Assembly (NCBI GenBank): GCA_014529385.2
Contig: CM043947.1
Span: 132,669,391 to 132,733,390 of the forward strand
DNA length: 64,000 nt
DNA from: Adiantum capillus-veneris
Lineage: Eukaryota > Streptophyta > Polypodiopsida > Polypodiales > Pteridaceae
Reading direction: 5' to 3'
The position numbers were made by a program, and so were the translations under genes. Every line of letters begins with the position of its first letter. Position 1 is the first letter of the stretch. The notes beneath the pieces are model-generated. The model was not told the origin of the DNA. It saw only the letters and a program-made list of their open reading frames with translations, and searched no databases. This document shows, piece after piece, positions 33,938 through 44,015 of the stretch.

Positions 33938-34280
33938 GACCTATCCTCAGAAACGCACAGAATCAAGTTCATGTGTGAAGCTGACATGGCTTCTGCAAGC
34001 TCAGATCGAGCACATATTGAGAGCCCTGCTGAAGGAGACAAAAGTGTCATGGATTGGCTTTCAGTCATGACCCCACGGTGCACATCCACAGCCAGACCCT
34101 TCTAGTCAAATCAACTTCACACATGAACTTAATTCTCCGCGTCTCTGAGGAAAGGTCCATGGCTTCTGCAAGCTCATATCGGGCACATATTGAGAGCCCT
34201 GCTGAAGCAAACAAAAGTGCCATGGCTTGGCTTTCAGTCATGACCCCATGGTGCACATCCACATCCAGACCCTTCTCGTC
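33938..34280. repeat. Tandem duplication with inverted segment inside pseudogene
   Basis: 33986-34100 and 34159-34277 are direct repeats (173-bp offset, about 90% alike by eye), both containing CATATTGAGAGCCCTGCTGA and TTTCAGTCATGACCCCA. Between them 34105-34157 is the reverse complement of 33938-33984 (both carry CACACATGAACTT or its complement). The 173-bp step shifts the reading frame. Confidence 0.8.
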
Positions 34281-34880
34281 AAATGGCCCGGCGATGGTTC
34301 TAACCAACTCTTGCAAAGCAAAACGCCGAACAAAGGATGGCTTATCCCCCATTTCCAGCCTTGCAGACCACATTGGCCTGCCTTGCTTCAACCAATGTTG
34401 GGGTTGGAAGCAGTAAGGAACTCCATGACTTGCAGTTTCCTTGAAAAGAGACATATTTGGGAGGAAGTAGATAGAAGGTACCAATTTGAAACCCATCGAT
34501 CTGGCCCTCTCACTGTCCGCGTTGTGCTTGCTGGGTAACAGATTGGTAACTTTAGCAGAGGTGTCTAGCATAACTGCATTGAAGGTTTGATGGTCCAAAA
34601 ACATCCTGAGGGCCCTCCTGACTTGATAGAATGGGAATAAGGCCATCGATTTTGAATATGGTTCTTTTATTTTCAACCCTCTTGCTTCATCAAAGGCAAA
34701 GATGACACTGCAAGGGGTGTGAATACACACCTCCTTCTCGTCAGGTGAGCATTGTGTGCCAATGCTCCACATGTCTAGATTTTTGCCTATGTACGTGTCA
34801 TCACGGTCCTCTAGTATCTTCTCGGAAAGGTCACCTTTGGGAAAACCATGCTCATCAAGAAGCTAATATTGCTTCCAATC

Positions 34881-35067
34881 CTCTAGAGCAATGTGACATG
34901 AAACGTTTCGTGGTTTCGATCGTTTCGGGGTTTCAAGGTTTTGAAACGTTTCGTTTCATAGCGTCAAAAACATGAAACAGGTTTCATAAACGACATTAAA
35001 TTATATCTTAATAAAATATGATAAATATGTATACAATGTAGCATACATGACGCTAGACTTTAATGTC

Positions 35068-35098
<31 letters not shown>

Positions 35099-35401
35099 CG
35101 TCCTCACTGCTCAGTGCTCACTGCTTAGAAGCGACTTTAAGCAAGCACGATCAAAGAGATGTTCAGTATTGATGAAAGTTAAAACATCGCCACTAGTTTC
35201 ATGAATCATAACTGATGCATCATTGGTTCATTTAGCAAAGTACTTCTATTGAACAAAGTTTCTGGAAAAAAAGCCCCAATTTTAAACGTTTCATAAAAAA
35301 TGCCTGTCCGTTTCATGCATTTCGGCAAAACGTTTCATAGGTTTCGAGGTTTCGGGGTTTCATCTGCATGAAACGCGTTTTTATGTCACACTGCTCTAGA
35401 G
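34881..35401. mobile_element. hAT-like MITE in ATPase pseudogene (between Walker motifs)
   Basis: The element spans 34889-35393 with termini CAATGTGACATGAAACG and the reverse complement of CAGTGTGACATAAAAACG. Perfect 8-bp duplications CTCTAGAG lie at 34881-34888 and 35394-35401. The subterminal regions are full of GAAACGTTTCG and GGTTTCGGGGTTTC motifs. A (GA)n tract at 35071-35098 lies inside. Excising it and one duplication would join ISITPLE to DWKQY on the minus strand, consistent with insertion into a reading frame. Confidence 0.85.
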
Positions 35402-35876
35402 GTGTGATACTAATGTAAGCAGCCAATATGCTGAGCCACGCCTTCAAGTAAAACACCATACCATGTTCTGTGAATGTGTTAGCAAGCTTACCTGCGAGAC
35501 CAATTGTCCTCGCGGGGAAGAGAGACTCATCAGGCTGCAATAGCAAACATACACACCCAGCTTACTCAATTCCATCAAGGCTCTTGACTTGCCTACACCA
35601 GATGATTGTACAAGGGCGCAATAGGGAATGTAGTAAGTATCAATTTTCACTGTGCGAAGATGCTTAACAAGCTGGTTGTGCAGTTCCTGGTGTGCAGTTC
35701 CTTGAAACGGAATATCAAAGCACTTGTACAATCATCAGGTATAGGAAAGTCATAATGCTTTTCATTGACATAACGCTTTTCCCCATCATGGCGAGGTTTT
35801 TTAGCAATACGACCCTTCACAAATTGGGTGGCATGTTGCGCTTCCATATTGAACTCTAAAACCAACTGGTCAAGGT

Positions 35877-36200
35877 GGTACTGGAGCAGATCTGCAAGCG
35901 CCTTTCCAGAGTGAACCGATTGATGCTAGCAAGAGCTTAAGAGCTTATCCGACTGGAGCTGTGAGCGGTACTGGAGCAGATCTGTGAGCGCCTTCCTAGA
36001 GTGAACCAGATTCCTGATAACAAAATCTTCCAACTCCAAGTTTGAATAGCTCACGTAGAAACATATTTCCTTCACTCTTTCTGCTCTTTCCGCTGCCTCT
36101 CTCGCTGCTCTTTGCTCCTATCTCGCTAACGTTTCCTGACAGCGTCTTCTCTTTCCCATTGATGCTAGCAAGAGCTTAAGAGCTTACCCGACTGGAGCTG
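35877..36200. repeat. Short duplications at the pseudogene 5' side
   Basis: GGTACTGGAGCAGATCTG plus about 26 bp occurs at 35877 and 35967 (90-bp step). GATGCTAGCAAGAGCTTAAG plus about 20 bp occurs at 35922 and 36161 (239-bp step). They overlap, giving a local patchwork near the presumed N-terminus. Confidence 0.75.
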
Positions 36201-36388
36201 AATCTTGATGCGCGGAGGAAGGCGGAGCAATAACAGAGGGAGAAAAAGGACTTCTCGCCTACAGCTCGCTGGATGACGGACACATTTTTGGGCGAGGATG
36301 GTGCTCAGTCCAACGCCATCTTAGGCCGGCTTCACAAACGTCCGCCCGTTCTCTATGGACAAAGCGAATGACCAGGCTGCCACCTAAT

Positions 36389-36512
36389 ACGACCAAAATC
36401 TGGAAGTTGGTGGGAACTTCTTCTTCTTCGTCTCTTACAGTTTTAAGCCCCTCGATTGAGATTTGCAGATTGGCTAGGGTTAAGCTCGGGAGGCACGTTA
36501 GCGATTTGTGAC
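36389..36512. repeat. Dispersed repeat, copy 1
   Basis: Shares ATCTGGAAGTTGGTGGGA, GCAGATTGGCTAGGGTTAAG and AGCAATTTGTGA-like text with 60988-61145. The minus strand reads SLTLANLQI and TNFQIL in both copies. Family unknown. Confidence 0.65.
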
Positions 36513-36667
36513 ATTGAGCATCTTTTTTTCGATCAATCTCTTGGTGAAAAATGAGATCCACGCCTCTATATTATTTTTCTCCTGCTAAAATAAAGAGAAA
36601 GAACTTTTAAGGTTGTAAGAACAATCTCAAGAGACCTTGAAGATCTTTCTTATGAGTTTTGAACTAA

Positions 36668-36767
36668 GAGAGAGAGAGAGAGAGAGAGAGACTAAGACTT
36701 GTGTCACACACGGGCGTCGATCATAGTAGACATGGCACCCATTAGCCAGGCGTCCGATGTGAAAGGA

Positions 36768-36829
<62 letters not shown>

Positions 36830-36851
36830 TGAGAGAGAGAGAGAGAGAGAG
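36668..36851. repeat. (GA)n and (GT)n microsatellites
   Basis: GA 36668-36691, GT 36770-36826, GA 36831-36851, with about 78 bp of ordinary sequence after the first block. Confidence 0.9.
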
Positions 36852-38860
36852 TGATGGTGTATGAATAGAGGAAAAGCTTACATGCAGCAAATATGGAGAG
36901 GATGAGATTGTTTCTTGTCGCGAGCTCATTAGCTTGAAAAAAAATTCCTTCATAGGATGTTGATATCACAGCAAGTATTAGCATTGGTATACGCATCGAT
37001 ATCACAATCGATATTTGAGACACGCATATTGACACAAATATTGTGGTGGTATCGATGTTGGAAATTTTTTCAAAAAGCGCCACTCTATTTGCCTCAATAA
37101 TCTAAAGAGCTCCTAGTATCTACTTCCACAACGACAGAATGATTAATTAGCAATGAAAGCTCAAAGGATTGCATGAGAGGAGAAGACTAACACCACATGA
37201 GGGTTTCTAATCAACGAGCAAAGAAAACCGAGCGAAGCCAATTTTCGAGCAAATATGAGAAACACCCTTGACAAATTGATGTGACCGCAAGATGTATTGA
37301 AGAAAATAATCATTCCATGCTTCATTCAACCACCCAACACCTCAACGCAAAAGGATCATACATCAAAAATTACCACAAAGCAGCGCTTCAAAATCTCAGA
37401 CCTCCTTACATGCTGAGGCTCTAATAAAATCCCAAGTCACAGAATTACATAAAAAGCGGTTAATTATGGATGCGTCAAAAACTCCAATAAAGATTAGAAC
37501 TAACAAACTTGTAGCAAGTCTATGAGGCTACTCGGGTACCTACCAAGGCTTGAAACAACTCCATCTTTGTCAGTGCAACCTAATGCACAAACTCATGGAC
37601 GATGGAGTCGAAACCAAGGACACGAAAGAACATGAAGTAGATGTGTTTGGAAAGCACATATGGAGCATGTTTTCTATCCCCCCTTTGAAAATCCTTACAA
37701 GTGAAGAAAGGGAGTTTGGCAAGGGTGACAACGTAAGTAACCTATTTCTCCAAGGACCGAGTTGTAGTGACATGGAACACATGTGATGTGTTGGGGACCA
37801 GGATTACCCCTCACTTTAATGTGGCATATACGCTTCTTCCCTGTGCAATTTTGTCTTGAAAATCTCTTGTTGATTTTGATCTCCAACCAACAAGATTACC
37901 ATTCTTGAACTTGGCGCAAAGCACTCAATACAGATCTATCAGATTTGAAATTGCGGTTGCACTCTATACTTGCATCAGTGTACTCTTTAAGAATAAACCC
38001 ATTGTGCTGCAACATTTTGACCTTTGATGGCTACAAGTTAGTGCCCTCTCCACCACACCTTTAAATAAGTCACTCTTGCAAGTCACATATTATGTCTAAG
38101 AACTTTCCCATCAAATCATTGTTCCATACCATACATGCTTGAGTTATCACATTATTGTGGTGGCATCTCAAAAGAAGTATATCCATCATACTATAATGGA
38201 AGCTCACAGACTTGCTTTACTTCTAAATCTTGACTAAGCACAACAATAATGTTGGTATGCGATGGGAGGGATCTAATGATATCAACAACACATGCCCAAT
38301 GATGGATGTTGGATGTTGTCTTGGGGCTCCTCTTTGATGAATATTGGTGAAATCTTGGAACCAACATTGCTCTACAATAGAGAAGTAGACAAAACAACCT
38401 TGTAGAAATAAGAAATCTCATGATAATAGCATAAACATGCTCTCTCATATTATTTTATCTATGCTCTCCTAACAAAGTGAGAGGACTTTGCACATTTAAG
38501 GTGTGTCTGAAAATGCACCTCTAGTCTTTTGTCCAATGGAATAGTGCCACCCTAGATAGCTAAGGTCTTTCACCCCTCATGTGAAATCCCTTTCCTCTTC
38601 AACCGAAGCTTGGCTCCTCTTGAAATTCTTGCCTTGCATTAAATGGGCAAAAAATGTGCATACTGACCAACAAATAGCATGATGGACCCTCTTTTGAGGC
38701 TAATGGCATGTTCTTTTTACTGCGGCATGTAGACCAAGTGCTTTTTCTTGCGGGATGGCGACAGTAACCAACGTCTAGGGAGCCTAGGCCAACGACCAAC
38801 TTCCTTTAACTATTTCAAGGCTTGCAAATTGAAACTTTAATGTACATATCGTACAAGCAG
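36852..38860. other. Unassigned DNA
   Basis: No defensible gene. Around 36960-37060 there are several ATCGATATC-like motifs. Short open frames occur on both strands at 37550-37786 and on the minus strand at 38191-38448, but none shows a motif I trust. Confidence 0.35.
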
Positions 38861-38865
38861 GCGCG

Positions 38866-38912
<47 letters not shown>

Positions 38913-38913
38913 A
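38861..38913. repeat. (GC)n-(AC)n microsatellite
   Basis: GC dinucleotides turning into AC repeats, with a short GA end. Confidence 0.9.
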
Positions 38914-39589
38914 GTTGAATGTGTATGTGTCTTTGTCTTCTTTGTGAGGGTGAAACATTGGGAGAGACCAGCTAAATCTTGAACGAGCATGGCATGTATG
39001 AGCTCTCTTACATTTTCCCTAGATTTTTCTACGGACGAAGTAGATAAGCCATGCCAACAGTCATGGTACCTTTCTGCTTACAAGGTACATGGCTATTGTT
39101 CCTGACCTACATTCTCATGCAGGTTGTTTTCGCCTATATCAAAGGAACGAGATTTTGAAGCCCAACTTGTATGGTTTACTCTTGTATCTAGTCTTCCACC
39201 TCCTTTTCACTATTATGACTAGCATGAACCACTGCTTTCTCTGTGTCAAAATTGTCATCATGAGCAGGTGCATCGTTGGAAGGATGACCGAGGCCGCTTT
39301 GAGGAAGGCTGAGATTCTCAAATGATCTCCTTGGACAGAATGGGAATCATGATGGTTGGGGTTTTCTCTAATCTCTTAGATTTGTTGGAGTTGAGCCATA
39401 GAGACAAACATTAAAAAAAAAGCACAATGAGGACTCTAACGATGCCAATCACCACCCAAAGTTGGAGCCCCAAAAAGGAGGTCTTTTCTGATAGCTATGT
39501 GTCTAGGAAGCTGCTTCCCATGCTATTCACTAGGCGAAGAGGAGATTGCTTGTGAGGAGAGTGGAAGCAGAATGCATTGCGTAGTTGGA
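38914..39589. other. Unassigned DNA
   Basis: Contains a plus-strand 78-codon frame (39089-39325) without recognisable motifs. Confidence 0.35.
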
Positions 39590-40032
39590 GATGGTGAGAT
39601 GGAGTTGAGGCTTGAGTTACGAATGACAGGAATCCTGCACTATGAAAGAGAGCTTCCATGGAGTCAATGTCACCAGCGTCATCATCATGTCCATCACCAG
39701 CAAAGGAGCTTGGACACCAAAGGAGTTTATACTAGCTCACGCCTTCCAGAGTAGAGGGTCAAAGAGAGAGACTTAGACAATGTTGCAATAGAGTAACAAT
39801 AGTAATAATCAATAACTGATTGCAGAGTCTTGAGAGTCGATCACGTGATATAATTACAACCCCTAAGTTATCCTCTGCTATGCAACGTGGGCTAAGGCCA
39901 TGGTTGACGATGATGGCCTCTCCCTCGGCCCACGCCTTGCTAATTTGTCTTAGCCCTTGTGAAACTTGTTGAAACTAGTCCGTGCTGACGCGGACTGGTT
40001 CCAGCATGCATCCTCCCCAACTTCTCAAGGGC

Positions 40033-40093
<61 letters not shown>

Positions 40094-40465
40094 TGAGATG
40101 GTGAGATGGAGTTGAGGCTTGAGCTACGAATGAGAGGGATGTTGCACTATGAAAGAGAGCTTCCATGGAGTCAGGGTCACAAGCGTCATCATCACGCCCA
40201 TCACCGAAAAAGTATCTTGGACACAAAAGAGCATATACTAGCTGACGCCTAAGAGAGCGAGTTGGACGAAGCCGCAATAGAGCAACAATGGTAGTGATAT
40301 AACTAGCACTCCCAAATTATCCTCTTCTATGCAGCGTGCAGGGTTGCGGCCATGTATGATGATGATGCTTCCACACTTTGTCTCTTCCCTTGTGAAACAT
40401 GTCGAAATCAATCCGTGCCGACGCGGACTGGTTCCAGCATGTATCCTCCCCAAATTCTATGCAAG
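39590..40465. repeat. Tandem duplication, two units of about 0.4 kb
   Basis: Unit 1 is about 39590-40025 and unit 2 about 40090-40465. Both run from TGAGATGGAGTTGAGGCTTG through GAAAGAGAGCTTCCATGGAG to GCGGACTGGTTCCAGCATG. A (GA)n tract (40037-40089) sits between them. A third fragment of the end (GTTGAAACTAGTCC) lies near 41455. Unit content is not recognised. Confidence 0.75.
40037..40089. repeat. (GA)n microsatellite
   Basis: Pure GA tract between the two duplicated units. Confidence 0.95.
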
Positions 40466-41261
40466 GGTTGTGCCTAGGTCAAAGGTTGCAAGCCCGTATA
40501 TTCTCTCTCTCTCTCTCTGCTCTCATGACCTCGTGTTCCTTGCAGTGGGCAGATGTCATCTTTACATTGCACTACTGATGATGCATCTGAGAGCGGGCAG
40601 ATCCCAAACAGCAGGAACAGCTATAGACCACCCCTCACCTTCGTATTGCTTGCTGTGTCATTTGTTGGCCGGTGTTGCCATTGCGTTGCAGTAGTTAGAA
40701 CACGTCAAGGTGCACTCCGGCAGTCGCTTCACTCTCTACCTAGCTGCCAAGAGCAGCATAGCTACTGAGCTTGCAGTACACGAGAGAAAGAGAGAGGCCA
40801 TATTGAGTGCAGGGATAATTATATGGCCGATTCAGCGAGAGAGAGGGAAGCCGCGGGTTGTGCCCAGCTCGTGGTGCATGCCCTGATCTGCATGTGTTGA
40901 TTCCACAGATATCAATAATGAGGTTATCCAAGCTCTCTCAGCATGTGTGTGTGTGTGTGTGTGTGAGCTCGCACAAGGGCGTGCTGGTAGGAAGAAAAAC
41001 TCTCGCATCTGAGTTGCTGCTATTGTTAGCGTGAGGTGGTTGAGGTTGGCCAATGACCATAATTATAAGCTCCTACAAATTTTAAAATTAATCTTTGAAT
41101 ACTTAATTTAAAGTTTCAAACCTTCAAATTATAGTCACTTTAATACAAAGGCTATAGTTGAGGAAAGAGAGAGAAAGAGAGGGGAGGGAGAGGGAGAGCG
41201 AGAAGAAGTGAATTTTAATGTTGTGTGAACGCTTTTAAGAGACCTCAAAGATGTATAAGAG

Positions 41262-41271
<10 letters not shown>
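40466..41271. other. Unassigned DNA with short SSRs
   Basis: Contains (CT)9 near 40501 and (GT)11 near 40943. No gene seen. Confidence 0.4.

Positions 41272-41340
<69 letters not shown>
41272..41340. repeat. (GA)n microsatellite
   Basis: About 34 GA units. Confidence 0.95.
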
Positions 41341-41344
<4 letters not shown>

Positions 41345-42735
41345 TCTAAAGCGCAGGTTGAACATGCTATACAAGCAGCTCATCAGCATGTTTTTATTTA
41401 AAAAATTGGGTCCATCACACTATACGAAGCTAAATAATAACCACACATGGCCTTGTTGAAACTAGTCCAAATCAGTTTGCACTGGTGCAGTCCGATTATA
41501 GCACGATGCGGTGCCTCCATCAAAGGCAGCGGATCGAGAGCACGGTGCTACAACAGGATTGGGTGCGGCTATGGCGATTTTTTAAAAAAATTATAAAATT
41601 GGCTACTTGGTTAAACTTGATCACGTTTGTATGAAAAAAAAGGCACCAAGCATGTTGGAGAAGCTGAAATAGCACCACAGACTTGTACAACAACTGTGCA
41701 GTTTCTCCACCATGCGGAGGGTTTTTTTTTCCATGCAAGTTTTGATCCAGAGTCTTAGATAGATTTAGCTCCTTGTTGACTATGTTGATTTCCCTCAAAG
41801 GATTGATATCCTACCTCATGGAGATGTATACACTTCATTGAGATGTTGCTTGATGGTAGAAAATATAATTTTTCGGCACTCAAAAATAAAACGGATCAAA
41901 GGATGTGGAGCTACAAGCTATGAAGAATATCAACTACTACCACATGGCATTTCATGTGACTAGTTTACAGATGATAGTTAAGTCATCTCTATCTTTCACT
42001 TGAGAGTTGTATATGTTTGTACTTGTTTTGAGAATTTTGTTATAACAAACACTTTGTTCATCTTTTGAGCATGAGCCACATTGCAACCATGCCTATGCTT
42101 GCACTCCTTGGGCTTGTGTCGAAAGCGGCAAGGAATGCATGATCTATCAATCATGAGTCACCTCTCACAATGGAAGCTTGATCATTGTCCTTCATGGATC
42201 GATATGGACAGAGGTCATGTTCTTGCTAGAGAGTGAGAGTTACATGATGTGCAGTTTAGGGGAGCGTCGCTCATAGACATCCCTTCCTCCTTTCTTACAG
42301 TGGATGTTGTTGATCTAACTCTCACACTCTTGCATCTACTAGCAAACCTACGTAGGCCTGTAAGTTTTGTTTACCCTTAATAGGACAAGTAGTTGATCAA
42401 TTTCTTTTAGTCTTTTTGATAGTTGTTTTGTTTAATTTTTGAAGCAACAAGCTCTTTAGACAAAATTAAATAGATAGCTACAGAGCATGTGGTTGACAAC
42501 ATTGACCATCAAATGCTACAATAACCAGTATGAAAATCTCTCTAATTCACAAATAATTTCATTGAGGGACTCGCTCATTTTTTTCCTTGCTCGAAAAAAC
42601 TCGCTCACCATCTTGTAAGACTCCACCACATGCTATGAAATGCTATATATGGGGGTCAAAGGTTCTAAAGTACGTGCATTGCTAGCTCTCATGGCCTTAC
42701 AAATTGTGTATGGATGGTCATACAGATTCTTTTTC

Positions 42736-42738
<3 letters not shown>
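41341..42738. other. Unassigned DNA
   Basis: AT-rich; nothing recognised apart from the small repeat fragment near 41455. Confidence 0.4.
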
Positions 42739-42816
<78 letters not shown>

Positions 42817-42863
42817 AGCTTCCCCGTTTTGTGCTCGCGCTACTCCCTGTCCCCCCCCCCCCC
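42739..42863. repeat. (CT)n microsatellite and poly-C
   Basis: CT 42739-42814, then about 35 bp, then a run of 14-15 C ending near 42863. Confidence 0.9.
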
Positions 42864-43017
42864 CTATTCGCGTTGTTGTCGGGCCCCCCCTTCGTGTCAC
42901 CTGCCTGGCTTCCACGCCATGGTTTAGGTCCTTTGGACTGCCCATTGAAATGGTCTCCCTCCACCTACCCATTGACCCCCTTTTCACGTGACCTCCCCAG
43001 TGGCTATAGCCCATCTG

Positions 43018-43923
43018 TGTGGATGGGTTTCCTAGCCTCACTCTTATCTTATTGCAGACATAGCGAGAACCATGAACATAATTTTTAATCCATGGAATGA
43101 AGCTGACTCGACTAGTGCATGGAGGCTACAAGAGGGTGTCAATCTCTTGGAAAACAACATACAACTGGCATCTAACACAAGCTACACTCAAATGACCTAA
43201 GTTATCAAAAGCTAGTCGCTAATCGGCAAGCAAACCATGATCGTTACAACATCAAACGACATCCGAATGCTATGAAACTTCTAAAACAAGTATATAAGAC
43301 CTAAGCACCCGTGCTTATGGTCTCAAATCTCACTTTCAATGAAGTGCAAAAATTGCGATTATTAACTGCAGTGAGATTTTGACCTAATCGTTTCTGACCC
43401 CAAATGCATCTAAATGCTTAGCGATGATGCCCCAATACCCTATGCTTATTTTGTGATTTCCTAGCTTAATTCCTACTTATGATGAAATTAGGCCACGGAT
43501 TGATGACGTCAAAAGCTACGATTTATCACTATATGTTTACGTCAATGCGTAGAGCTCTTACCTGTGGTTACAACGCAACAGATGGCACTACAATGTGACA
43601 ACCGACAAGAGAGATAGAAGCATGAGAAGGAGAGAAGTGAGCTCCATAAGCTCATACTGTGTATTTCTTATCCAAAAACTTAATAATAACTTTACGAAAT
43701 TGGTTTTTATACCTTAGCTAAGGTTTCTTTGGTAAAAAACTAATCATCTGGGAGCTCTAACTAAAGATAAATTGATACAATCTGGAAGCTTATAGCTCTG
43801 GCTCATGGATTACAATATTCACTCATTCAATAGGAGTTACAATATTCTCGATTTATCAAAAGAATAAGTGTTTTTACAATAAATTTCCCGAAAAATGTTA
43901 CATGGGTTAGCTTGCTACTAACA
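43018..43923 (-). repeat. Element D 3' LTR
   Basis: 906 bp, starts TGTGGATGGGTTTCC and ends CTACTAACA on the plus strand. The first 96 bp match the 5' remnant at 60785-60880. It contains one AATTGCGATTATTAAC motif (about 43350) related to the palindromes of the internal arrays. Confidence 0.8.
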
Positions 43924-43942
43924 TTCCCCTCCTCCTCGACTT
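43924..43942 (-). promoter_or_regulatory. Element D polypurine tract
   Basis: Minus-strand GTCGAGGAGGAGGGGAA directly precedes the TGTTAG start of the 3' LTR. Confidence 0.8.
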
Positions 43943-44015
43943 TGTCGTCCCTTGACATTGTTTCATGAACTGAAATAGTCTTTGGTGGACGGTTGGTGAG
44001 GTGGTCTTTAAGTGC

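Larger units (their letters stand above)
32540..36150 (-). pseudogene. Decayed P-loop ATPase with nuclease-like C-terminus, split by two MITEs
   Basis: Minus-strand order: a charged N-terminal region (36150-35750); PYCALVQSSGVGKSRAL, a Walker A motif (about 35570-35620); FAFDEARGL, a Walker B-like motif (about 34690); then LDTSAKVTNLLPS and QGRPMWSARLEMGD. A helical C-terminal part follows with VEPILAEAAASAL and RGDFVAKFILVVATWDK (33760-33930). After a MITE come VNRNADHITFDDL, IDMIIPVW (32805-32828) and VKNF (about 32770). The architecture recalls a family of large ATPases with a restriction-nuclease-like end, known to me mainly from fungal and oomycete genomes and proposed to derive from transposons; some relatives occur among effector-type proteins. 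That link is inference. Frameshifts (for example near 35545 and 35700), stops, a rearrangement and two insertions make it nonfunctional. Confidence 0.6.

Noticed and set aside
38191-38448. Possible PPR-protein fragment (HWACVVDII)
   Set aside because: Only a few residues resemble a PPR-like motif and no repeat periodicity follows.
39089-39325. Short plus-strand frame as a host gene
   Set aside because: No recognised motif, no second copy and no supporting context.
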